64,000 bases of DNA from Adiantum capillus-veneris (lineage: Eukaryota; Streptophyta; Polypodiopsida; Polypodiales; Pteridaceae): NCBI GenBank assembly GCA_014529385.2, contig CM043950.1, positions 81,354,843-81,418,842 on the forward strand. The letters are read 5' to 3'. The position numbers and the translations under genes were made by a program. Position 1 is the first letter of the stretch. Every line of letters begins with the position of its first letter. Below are positions 56,101 through 64,000 of this stretch, in pieces. Below the pieces are notes generated by a model. It saw only the letters and a list, made by a program, of their open reading frames with translations, was not told the origin of the DNA and made no database searches.

Positions 56101-58262
56101 TCCTTAGCTTGGTGACCATACCTACCACATGCGTTGCAAGTTCCATTAAATTTTACTCTAAACGTAGGGCACTTACTAGTGCTATGTGGACCTAAGCAAA
56201 TGGAACACCATTGTTGCTCCCTTCTTGGATACATGTGACTATTTTGAGGGGGTCGATTATCCTTAAGAGACTCTTGGATTGCCTTGGTGAGGTCTGTCAA
56301 GAATGTCTCAAATACCTTTGGCTCATTGGCAATGGGCTTTGCAGTCATGGGTTCATACTCAATGGCTTGTGAGCTAGTGGATCTCGTGTCAGTAGACACC
56401 CTCATGCCTGCTATCATCAAGTTGTCCTCTAATTGGATTGCATTGGCAGTGACATCTTCCCAGGTTGTGATACCTCTAATCACTAGTCCATTATAGATTC
56501 CTTCATTCCTCAACCCTCGAATGAATCGATCAAGCAGTTGGTTATTGTTGAAGCGCTCATTTACAGGGCAACGAGAGTTTAAGTGCTTTAGACGACTAAT
56601 GAAGTCCCTTACTGACTCGCCTTCCTTACGTTCGGCCTTCTGTAGCTGAGATGCTACACCCCAAAGCACACCTTCTCGTATGTACTCCTTTAGAAACAAC
56701 CTTCGAAGGGTAGGGTAGATTGTTTTCTCGTCCACCCTTAGGGTCCTATACCAATCTCCAGCCTTCCCACTTAATGTCAAGCTTAAGGCATTGCACTTAT
56801 GTAGTTCGTTGTGTTCCCCTAAGGAATCACATACTTGTTCAAACACTTCAATGTGTTTCCTAGCATCTTCGTCCCCATTGAATTTTTGCGTGAGTTTGGC
56901 AATTTGTACTGCCTTACTTCTAGGCTCTCTATCAGATGCGTGACGCATATTTTCCGCGATAGATCGACCTATGGTTTGAGCAAACACTGCCAAGTCACCT
57001 ATGTGAGGAGGTAGGGCCGGTGGAGGTACTCTTGGAATCATATGTGGGAGAGGAACGGGTACCGGTCTTGGCATATATGTGGATGATGCAGGATATGGAA
57101 CATAACCGGGCATAGGTCCACTCGGATAAGGGCTAGGGAGCGGCACTCGAGGAGCATAAGCAAGTGGTACAATTGGAGGTGGGGGGGCCATGTGTGCATA
57201 AGGGGCTAGAGGTACATATGGTCGAGGCCCCATATTAGGTACTACGACACTAGGTAGTGGCACTGCGCTAACCGTAGATGTCATCGGTACATTCTCTGTC
57301 AGGCTTATCCCTGGAGTGAGCACTGTGTTTTCCTTGATAGAGGGTTGAGCCAAGTTAGGGAAGCTAAAGTTTTCGCTCGGAGGCTCAGATTGCATAGAGA
57401 CCCCAGGTGAAATGACGTAAGATGGGTCCATGGGACTCATTAGAGGAGTCTCCATTTGAGATAGAGTAGGCTGTTGAGCCTTGCTCGTATCCAGAAATCT
57501 CATGGGGCCAGTTGAGAGTATATTTACCCCTCGGTTTTGCCTTTCTGATTGAATAATGCCATGGATAACATTACAGATCATTTTCTGTTGATCTTCGATG
57601 CTCGTGGCACTAGAGGTGGATTGTACAATCTCTATCCATCCTACATGGTAGGCGTGGCCAGAGTGTAGATCCGTCAACACCTCAGTGTGGAGGTCGTATG
57701 TCCAATGATCATTAAGGAACAATCCTTCTAGAGTCGACGTGCTAACGGTTTCTTGTGAGGTAGAAGCAATGTTGCTCCCCGTGGTTTTACTTGTCACCAA
57801 CGGTACTCTAGAGGGAACTTCTGAAGGAGGCAGCTCAACAGGGCCTTCTTGGTAAGAAGTTGGCAGGATATCCACATGGACACTCTTTGGGGGTGTGGGG
57901 TCCACGTGCGATGTGAAAGAAGATTCCACTTCCCCACCCCCTTCGCGTGCTTCATTTGCATCAGGTTCCGAGCGAGTAGCTCTACCTAATGTTTCCATGA
58001 AACGGCTAAACATACTAGTACTAGGTTGTGGAGCTTCGGGAGGTGCATGGCCTTCTCTCTCAGTGTTTTGGGTAGGGTATGCTTCCATGATTTCTGAGTC
58101 GGAGGAGGAATCACTAGCGGCTATTTTAGGGTCTTGGGTGGTGCTACCTTGTGTCCCCGCTGAGGGTCTAGAGCTTATCGTGGATGGGTAATGGGTGTCC
58201 GTATGAACAGATGCACTCTCAATATGCTCGTGTTCTAGCACCCGCCCAGAGCGTAAGTGCAT
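53169..58262 (-). CDS. E3 Gag-protease polyprotein, 1697 residues, intact
   Basis: The start M-H-L-R-S-G-R resembles the M-R-x-R-S-G-R starts of Athila/Tat-type gypsy gag. Residues about 1-440 are Ser/Thr/Pro-rich, with many P-x-x-P near 340-420. A retrotransposon gag core is at about 445-610 (K-F-N-G-D-E-D, G-K-A-G-D-W-Y). CCHC-type knuckles are near 684 (C-S-I-C...H...C), 707 (C-N-A-C-G-R-Y-G-H-Q-A-K-D-C), 859 (C-Y-E-C) and 897 (C-N-R-C). A Lys/Glu-rich stretch at about 990-1110 is probably nuclear or RNA-binding. The aspartic protease fold is at about 1280-1400 with L-D-G-G-A-G. The C-terminal part (about 1505-1620) has four or five W-(V/I)-P-K motifs in a basic context. There are no stops or frameshifts. 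The length is unusual for Gag plus protease. Function inferred: particle formation and RNA binding, with maturation by the protease. Confidence 0.9.
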   Translation of the reverse strand: MHLRSGRVLEHEHIESASVHTDTHYPSTISSRPSAGTQGSTTQDPKIAASDSSSDSEIMEAYPTQNTEREGHAPPEAPQPSTSMFSRFMETLGRATRSEPDANEAREGGGEVESSFTSHVDPTPPKSVHVDILPTSYQEGPVELPPSEVPSRVPLVTSKTTGSNIASTSQETVSTSTLEGLFLNDHWTYDLHTEVLTDLHSGHAYHVGWIEIVQSTSSATSIEDQQKMICNVIHGIIQSERQNRGVNILSTGPMRFLDTSKAQQPTLSQMETPLMSPMDPSYVISPGVSMQSEPPSENFSFPNLAQPSIKENTVLTPGISLTENVPMTSTVSAVPLPSVVVPNMGPRPYVPLAPYAHMAPPPPIVPLAYAPRVPLPSPYPSGPMPGYVPYPASSTYMPRPVPVPLPHMIPRVPPPALPPHIGDLAVFAQTIGRSIAENMRHASDREPRSKAVQIAKLTQKFNGDEDARKHIEVFEQVCDSLGEHNELHKCNALSLTLSGKAGDWYRTLRVDEKTIYPTLRRLFLKEYIREGVLWGVASQLQKAERKEGESVRDFISRLKHLNSRCPVNERFNNNQLLDRFIRGLRNEGIYNGLVIRGITTWEDVTANAIQLEDNLMIAGMRVSTDTRSTSSQAIEYEPMTAKPIANEPKVFETFLTDLTKAIQESLKDNRPPQNSHMYPRREQQWCSICLGPHSTSKCPTFRVKFNGTCNACGRYGHQAKDCLMIKRMMANRPPVAWTDAPRAPVLMPTPPVEQLPQHMVPRSQNVVQATLLPPPVLGPQPPHPRVAPMNQVGCEPSNAYADGCEEEIDTSIAYGLDTLEECPIYYMEDCWGQVKPVYQAAALASRGQNINTQARRPPLQCYECGGPHRVAECPIRLQKNAAQMQVNQGSTSAMPILTCNRCGIDHLIAQCPYNPNAPKITPLNLVEIASVTSPIPPVAPAYAITRSMLQGPGHILEERDTASIIQAKKKKTRRKKSQNTENSKPSSKTNIGTGDDPVYMNDLEDDSDSVETMEIRTNTTKGKTDKENRNMEPNENRMRENHKEPLKTPQVFPNPIQDPQDKPQGQKGKNRKKKIGTYPNPVDEIKQVKHLRGLVEETQRKLEPEPMQVKIHDTVFPTQVHPPHMNHRPLAISSIIQEGSEDGTSESEHTPFLLERMFNEGIPDPIEEYEIPSSPVPSQGPTPCKTPMNVAKLVDFMSSEVRTTIIAKLYGDPELFLALRAFLNGELRTGLPQFAQPNRPDSIMIDEENHVQSLDLDGHESVIEVPINELGQYFEGDESNATLPITTKGLTIEGILDGGAGVSIVTKDCWESMGKPRLSVTNIVVKMANGTIAKPMGMLKDLKIKVLGHKVRHTFIVMDFSKHLMSYEMILGRPFMREAQMVHDWSKNHVYLQFQDSVLRVDLVTGKVHPLGSKTIIDHRSDTTVHSAPLQYCYTCKKDTDIGQDSPYMDVLPGMTESDNVDWVHLASTIDTWGSRGTTWVTPEGDEMPIPLNMLQAMHIASDKTHPNVTKKTYKWVPKASLVTIASAKKQKPCKKRTTRSKKSKKMLRWIPKRLLEAQGYYQGNDQIWVPKRRLCSYVSPGPSEPNPVVPKRINDRGKEKITECYTPAPELVWVPKKERIVPPSSGRGESHEASSSSCNTSIEVKASTPPPSIVVDLHEATKESTPPVFKNHLMNHFKFDPGRVPYHRCNLTRHLG

Positions 58263-59224
58263 GTGCTTTTGATACCCTAAGGTGTCAAAAAGCTGCTCTA
58301 GGAGGCCTTGTGACTAGTTTTTAGCGTGTTTTTTGTTTGTTTTTTTGCTAGATTTTTTAGAGCGTGTCGTGGAATGGGCCGTGTGATAGCTCGAAACGAG
58401 CGTATCGGTCAGAGGATCGTGCCGTGCTTTACAGCCCTCCGTTTGGTCACTCTATGCCCTCGGAATCCCTAAAACTGTCAATTTCCAGTAGGGAACTAGG
58501 CCCAAACTAGAAAGTCTAAGGGTGCAAGTGGGAAGAGAAAGGAGGAGAGTGGAGGACTTGTCCCACATGCTCTCATTCTCTCTTGAGGGAGTAGGGTATA
58601 TATATAAGAGTGAGTTTAGTATATATCATAAGACTGAGGACTGAGGCCTGGGCTTGGGCTTGGGCTTGGGCTTGGGCTTGGGCTTGGGCTTGGGCTTGGG
58701 AAAATGATCCCGATCCTGATCTATCTTTTATACAAACCAACCCGTCCGTTTTAAGAGTCACGTTTTTTATTTTCAAAAAATTTAGCCGCCCGCTCGCTCG
58801 CGTTTTTGATTTCCGTTTTTTTTTTTTTTTTTTTTTTAAGAAAAAATAAAAAACCTTTTTTTTTTTTTTGGCTGCAGAAAATACAGGAATTGAAAACGCA
58901 GATATGCAAAAAATGCAGAAAACGCAGATATGCAGAAATTGAAAAAACGCAGTTATGCAGAAAATTGAAAAACGCAGAAATGCAGAAATTGCAGAAATTG
59001 CAGAAAATAACGCAGAAAATGCAGAAATTGAAAACGCCGAACTTGGAAATGCAGAAATTGCGGAAATTGAAAAAACGCAGACAATAGCAGAAATTGAAAC
59101 TTGACAGCAAATGCAGAAAACGCAAAAAACAGAAATCTCCACACACCCCTTCCCTGCCTTTCCTATGATAGAAATTGCACCACAAGGAAGCGTAAAGTGC
59201 TAACCGAGCTTAGTGTAGGGCATA
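58263..59224 (-). other. E3 leader with CTGCGTTTT array and hexamer repeat
   Basis: Untranslated leader between primer site and gag start. 59126-58876 on the sense strand is an array of about eight CTGCGTTTT units alternating with CTGCATTT/CTGCAATTT. 58849-58870 and 58818-58838 are poly(T) on the plus strand. 58651-58700 is eight TGGGCT hexamers (plus strand), which chance ORFs read as Ala-Gln repeats. It probably carries packaging or translation signals; that is inference. Confidence 0.75.
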
Positions 59225-59242
59225 TCTCCGGCAGCGGCGCCA
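59225..59242 (-). other. E3 primer binding site, tRNA-Asp type
   Basis: Sense strand TGGCGCCGCTGCCGGAGA, four bases after the LTR end. It closely resembles TGGCGCCGTTGCCGGGGA used by many Athila/Tat and Ogre-type plant elements, with two differences. Confidence 0.85.
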
Positions 59243-59246
59243 AAAA

Positions 59247-59823
59247 TGTGCGCTCCTTGCCGCACTGTCAAAGCAAGGGACTTGCCAATACACCGTATGC
59301 GAGCCACAAACGGCTCCAAGCACACAACAAGCCTAAACTAGCAAGCTCAAGAAAACAAAGGGTGTGTCACTCACCGCTCTACGCTCGCCTTCGTGGTGGA
59401 TTCCTCGCCGCGATGAAGAAGAAGCTGCAGTCGTGCCGCGCTCAACCGCTTCGCCGCCGTCGTGCCTTCGTAATGCTCGATCGCACACACACTCTCCCTC
59501 TCTCTCTCTCTCTCTTACACACACACACAAGGAGGTGAAGAAGAAGAAGATGGAGATGGAGCAAGAGCACTCTTCAATTGCACAAATGAGAGAATGAGTA
59601 AAAATTAGGTTTAGTTGGCTTTTATAGGAGCTCACCCCATTCACACTTGGGCGCCCATGCTTAACCAACTAATCCCTTGAATGTCCAAGTTAAAGTGCGC
59701 CTCTCATTGGCGATCACTCTACCTTTCCCTATTGGACCGACAAGCCCGGTACCTGACTCTACCGAATACATAATACACGTCCGTCGTAGGTGGTGGGGTG
59801 TCCGTGAGCCGTGAGGGTTAACA
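59247..59823 (-). repeat. E3 5' LTR (577 bp) with TATA box
   Basis: Partner of 50896-51472. On the sense strand TATAAAAG at 59626-59619 is the likely core promoter, followed by a CT/CA tract at about 59530-59495. Transcription would produce a leader of about 1.3 kb before the gag start. Confidence 0.95.
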
Positions 59824-60295
59824 AGCGCAATGGCACTTTTCATCCAAAACTTGTTCGTCTCCTTGAGCTCTTCGATTTGAGTTCTAGGTTTGCGTCAATC
59901 GGAGTTCGCACCAGAAAGTTATGCTGTTTTTTACTGCAATTGAGCTTGACGCAGCTTTCTTCGTCCTACTTCTTCGTGAAGCGTCCACGATCGTTTTTCT
60001 TATTTTGGCGTTAACTTTTTCGAGAAGATTTAGCTTTTTGCTATTCGTATTGTGGCCGTCAATCTTGCGTCTCACGCCACTCTATTTTGAGGACTCTTTT
60101 ATTATTAACGTCTCCTTTACCCTGCCTTTTTTGGGTGACGTCTCTCACATCTTTGGACGTTCCTTGAGCATCCTTCTTACGTTTATCGTTGACAGAACGT
60201 AGTCCTCATATCTCTCTCATTCTCAATTGCGGCCTTCACCATATATGGTGTGCAAATTCTGCGATCTTATCTTATACGTCTTCTCGCAACAAGAT
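59824..60295 (+). other. E4 leader, downstream part
   Basis: Continuation of the copia leader after E3, starting with the duplicated AGCGC. No ORF is supported; it ends at the gag ATG at 60296. Confidence 0.65.
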
Positions 60296-63200
60296 ATGGC
60301 TATGAATATTCTCGTCAACGGCTTTCCTTCTGGCCAACGTTCTGTTCCTCCTTTCCAAGGTCAAGGTTTTCCAGGCTGGAAAGCAAAGATGTTGTTAATT
60401 CTTGAAGGCGATGAACTCTCCGATGTTGATCTTGGAAATCGTGTTTGTCCGCCTCAGCCTGTTGATACGGATAATGATAACGTGCTTATCACTGAAGGAC
60501 CTATATTTGAAGATTGGAATGTTGCCTATACGGATTGGCAACGACGTGATAAAGCAGCTCGTCGGTATATTCTTTCTGCTCTTACTGATTCCCTTTTGCT
60601 TGATATGTATGAACTTCCTATTTCCCACGACGTATGGAAGTACCTTATTGCAAACTTTCAGAAGAAATCTGTCACAAAAATACTTTATTGAGAGGGTTGC
60701 TTAACAAGTTACAATATGAAGTTGGTACTGCCATGACGGGACATATTGAATCTTTCAAATCTATTATTAATCAACTTGCTGCTGCCGGTGGTCCTGTTCC
60801 ACAAAAGCAACTGATTACACTTCTCCTTGATACGGTGAAGGACTCTTCTTATGATAACATTGTTACTATTCTCTCTAATAAAAATGGTCTTGATTTCGAC
60901 CAAGCCTGCATGTCTTTAATTGAATACTCTCAACGTCAAGAACGTCGTAATGCTGGTCATGATACAACTATGATTTCACAAGAGGAGACTGAGTCACAAC
61001 AGATGGAACGGGCTTTTTATGCTCGAAGGCGTCCATTTCAACGAGGAAAACGCAAAGGTGGCCGTCGCGATAATATTTTCTCTCGTCTCAAATTTCCTAA
61101 TAAGCAATGTTCTTACTGCAACAGAAATGGCCATACTGAAGATGATTGTTCGGCACGTCAATATGATGAAGAACACAATATTACCACAAAACAACCACGT
61201 TTATCTAGAGACTCTTCTTCTTCTTCTTGTGAATATTGTGGACGATCTGATCATCCCACTCATATGTGCTATAAGCGTGGATTCGACACAGATCGCAATA
61301 GAGCATATACTACTGAACATCGAAACAACATTGTACCAAAAACAAGCTGCGTCCTATGTTCACTTGCTCCAGACAGAATACTTCATGTACGCGATGGATC
61401 ACTTTTTATTGTCGATTCTGGTGCTACAGGAAATATGACATATCAGTCTAAGTAGCTCCATAACTATCATCCACTGCCAGTTCAACGTGTTGTTTATTTT
61501 GCTGATGATACTACTTGTCAAGTAAAGGGTATTGGAGACTTATATCTTGGTACCTTATCTTCTTCCACTCGAATTTTGCGAGGAGTATTACATGTATCAG
61601 ATCTTCAACGTCATCTTCTTTCAGTTGCTAGACTTGTTGATCTTGGTCTGTTTGTTGGATTTGATCATACCAAATGCCAAATTGAGAAAGATGGACGGAC
61701 TATAGCCACTGCTCCTCGAAATGATAATTTGTTTGAACTCTCTCTCAACGATGCTGTAGCAAATGTTGTCACTGCTCCAGGTGATCATGATTGCAAAGTA
61801 TGGCATCACCGTTTTGTTCATGCTGATTTCTCAAAAATCCTTGATCTTCGACGTCGTGATCTTGTTCATGGCATGGATCTTAAAGCCCATCCCCATATGG
61901 GAATTTGTGAATTTTGTGCTCTTGGGAGACACAATCGAAAACCCTTTCCTCTTTCAAATACAACTCATTCTCATGACATATTGGATCTTGTTCATACTGA
62001 TATATGTGGACCTCTACCTTCTTCGAGATCACAATATCGCTACTTCATTACTTTCATTGATGATTTCTCAAGGTATACGACTGTATTTCTACTTAGACAA
62101 AAATCTGAAGCCTTATCTGTTTTCAAACAAATCCACAAGGCTGCGGAACTTCAAACTGGTCGTCGCCTTAAGAAGCTTCGTAGTGACAATGGAGGGGAAT
62201 ATGTTTCTCGAGAGTTTGTGAGTTACTGTACTGACAGTGGAATTCATCATGAACACACTATTCCATATTCGCCTCAACAGAACGGTGTTGCTGAACGAAA
62301 GAATCGCACTATTCTCAATGCTGTAAGATGTATGCTGATTCATTCTGGCTTATCTCGTGTTTTCTGGGCTGAAGCTACTTTGACAGCAGTATTTATTCAA
62401 AATCATCTTCCTACTACTGCACCCTTTGGTAAGATACCCATCACAGCATGGACAGGTGACATTCCTTCTGTATCTCATTTTCGAACCTTTGGATGTATTG
62501 CTTATATTCATGTTCCCAAAGAAACACGAACAAAGCTTGATGCTCCTGGTCTTAAAGTTATTTTTATTGGATATTCTGACACTTCCAAAGGCTACAAATT
62601 CTATGACCCTTTCTCCAAGAAAGTAATTGTGAATCGTGATGCTACTTTTAACGAACAGCTTATGGGAGGCTCATGGTCCATGGATGATTCTCATGATACT
62701 AAATCATTGCTTCAGGCTTTTCCATTTCTTTCAGAAGATGAAACTCTTCCTATAGAGCAACTTTCCTCTTCACAACCATCCATTCCGAATGTTGCCAATG
62801 ATGATATTGATATTTTTGTTGATCTGCCTATTGATTTTGAACATGGCTCATGTCATGTTTATGATGATGATATTGCTGATAATGCTTTTTCTACTTCCGA
62901 AGATCCCATTACTTATGATGAAGCTATCTCTTCACCACAAAAGGATCAATGGCAAGAGGCTATGGAAGCAGAGTACGATTCTCTTATCTCTAAAGGTACA
63001 TGGATACTAACTGAATTACCTCCTGGTCGTACAGCTATTAAATGTAAGTGGGTGTATAAGACAAAAGTAAAAGCAGATGGATCTTTTGACAAGTTCAAGA
63101 CGCGTTTAGTTGCAAAAGGTTACTCCCAAGTAGCTGGTGTTGATTATCAAGAGACTTTTTCACCAGTTGTTCGCATTACAAGTGTTCGAGTTTTATTGGC

Positions 63201-64000
63201 ATTTACTGTTCAATTTGATTTAGAAGCTCATCAAATGGATGTCCGAACTGCTTTTCTTAATGGTGACTTGGAAGAGGAAATTTATATGGAACAACCAGAA
63301 GGGTTTGTTATTCCAGGTAAAGAAGACCTTGTTGCTCAACTCCATAAGGCACTATATGGTCTCAAACAAGCTTCGCGAGCCTGGTATACAAAATTTGATC
63401 TTTTTCTCACCTCTAAAGGATTCATCTCTTGCTCGTCCGACCCCAACTTATACATAAAACGCCAAGGTAGCAGTTTTGTGATTCTTGCTCTTTATGTGGA
63501 TGATACCATCCTTGTTTCCAATGATTTGGGATTTCTTCAGCAAGTAAGAAAGTTATTGTCTTCTGCATTTGATATGGTGGATCTTGGAGAGATTCACTCG
63601 TGTCTTGGCATTCAAATCGAACGGAGCCGTACAAAAGGTATTTTATTCCTTCGACAGTCAAAGTTTATTACAGATACTATTCAAAAATTTGGTATGGAAT
63701 CTGCACATTCAGCCAACACACCTTGTCTTGCGAGCTCTACGAAGAACACTTCTGACAATGGCGGTCAACTTGTCACAAATCAACCTTATGCTAACTTGAT
63801 TGGATGTCTTCAGTTTGTTGGCATGAACACTCGTCCAGATATTCTGTTTGCTACTAGTTATCTTGGACAACATCTTGCATGTCCTTCTCTTAAGCATTGG
63901 TCTGCTGCAAAGCGTGTGTTGAAATACTTGAAAGGCACTACAGATTTTGGTTTAGTCTATCGACGACAACTCACATCGGATTCTATGCAATCTCTTTCTC
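60296..64000 (+). pseudogene. E4 copia gag-pol, two lesions, open at window end
   Basis: Gag starts M-A-M-N-I-L-V-N-G-F. A one-base frameshift near 60675-60690 moves the reading to the next frame, which stays open apart from TAG at 61453-61455. Two CCHC knuckles are present: C-S-Y-C-N-R-N-G-H-T-E-D-D-C (about 61108) and C-E-Y-C-G-R-S-D-H-P-T-H-M-C (about 61230). The protease is V-D-S-G-A-T (about 61411). The integrase has W-H-H-R-F...C-E-F-C and the triad H-T-D-I-C-G, R-S-D-N-G-G, N-G-V-A-E-R (61800-62310). The RT begins near 62950 (K-W-V-Y-K-T-K) with Y-V-D-D at about 63495. No other stop is seen to 64000. The TAG lies just after the protease active site. Confidence 0.92.

Larger units (their letters stand above)
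50896..59823 (-). mobile_element. E3: young gag-protease-only LTR retrotransposon
   Basis: An 8928-bp element with 577-bp LTRs at 50896-51472 and 59247-59823 that differ at only about half a dozen sites by eye. Target duplication AGCGC is perfect (50891-50895, 59824-59828). The primer site is of tRNA-Asp type and the polypurine tract is intact. The only coding region is one 1697-codon ORF with Gag, four knuckles and protease. The 1.7 kb between ORF end and 3' LTR shows no RT, RNase H or integrase. It inserted in the leader of copia element E4. Confidence 0.93.
50450..64000 (+). mobile_element. E4: Ty1/copia element, 3' end outside window
   Basis: 5' LTR 50450-50592, primer site, leader 50607-50895, interrupted by E3, then leader 59829-60295 and gag-pol from 60296 to the window end. 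It inserted into a gypsy RT remnant and was later hit in its leader by E3. RNase H and the 3' LTR would lie beyond 64000. Confidence 0.85.

Noticed and set aside
58573-59142. 189-residue and 144-residue minus-strand ORFs rich in Phe/Cys/Ile or Ala-Gln
   Set aside because: They read through the leader array, poly(T) tracts and the hexamer run of E3; composition follows the repeats and no domain is present.

Overview
The window is nuclear DNA of a land plant, most likely from a large, transposon-rich genome. The evidence is chromodomain Ty3/gypsy elements, Ty1/copia elements, an L1-type LINE with a zf-RVT-like tail, tRNA-derived SINEs, non-autonomous DNA transposons and a pentatricopeptide-repeat (PPR) gene fragment. 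The PPR wording and the LINE C-terminus remind me of ferns or other seed-free vascular plants, but this is an impression, not proof. I see no intact host gene, no rRNA or functional tRNA gene, no CRISPR array and no bacterial sequence. Almost everything recognisable is a mobile element, often nested inside another. LAYOUT: 1-13800 is a repeat block (part A 1-1228, part B 11798-13800) split by an old gypsy element (H1, minus strand), which is itself split by a young complete chromovirus (E1, 2265-10699, minus). 14201-16743 holds a LINE 3' end and the 3' half of a copia element. 17426-18100 is a non-autonomous hAT-type transposon with a perfect 8-bp target duplication. 18777-21918 is a second copy of block A+B without the H1/E1 sequence. 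22109-26263 is a short LTR element (G2) with a gag-like start and an acidic His/Asp repeat but no pol. 26264-28270 is a microsatellite-rich direct repeat carrying SINE insertions. 28275-34568 joins a LINE ORF1 scrap, a decayed gypsy protease-RT and the 5' half of a copia element (E5), all minus strand. 35228-36140 is a G2-related LTR. 37586-38017 is a Mutator-type MITE candidate, and 38082-39343 a large inverted repeat around another LINE 3' end. 39390-39800 is a PPR gene fragment, and 39940-41010 a truncated relative of E1. 41011-50087 is an LTR-type locus split by a full-length LINE (42301-49160, minus). 50088-64000 is a three-level nest: a gypsy RT scrap, interrupted by a copia element (E4, plus, running off the window), whose untranslated leader is interrupted by a very young LTR element (E3, 50896-59823, minus). 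HOW THE PARTS RELATE: the most unusual item is E3. It has near-identical 577-bp LTRs, a perfect 5-bp target duplication, a tRNA-Asp-type primer site, a polypurine tract, and one uninterrupted 1697-codon ORF encoding Gag, four CCHC knuckles and an aspartic protease, with no reverse transcriptase, RNase H or integrase. A decayed element at 28510-30546 has the same protease followed by RT and may represent the autonomous partner family. Several otherwise different LTR elements here share arrays of a TGCGTTTT/CAGC-like motif in their leader RNAs. Every in-frame premature stop I found in the better-preserved element ORFs (seven of seven) is TAG, in a context compatible with CHG cytosine methylation decay.
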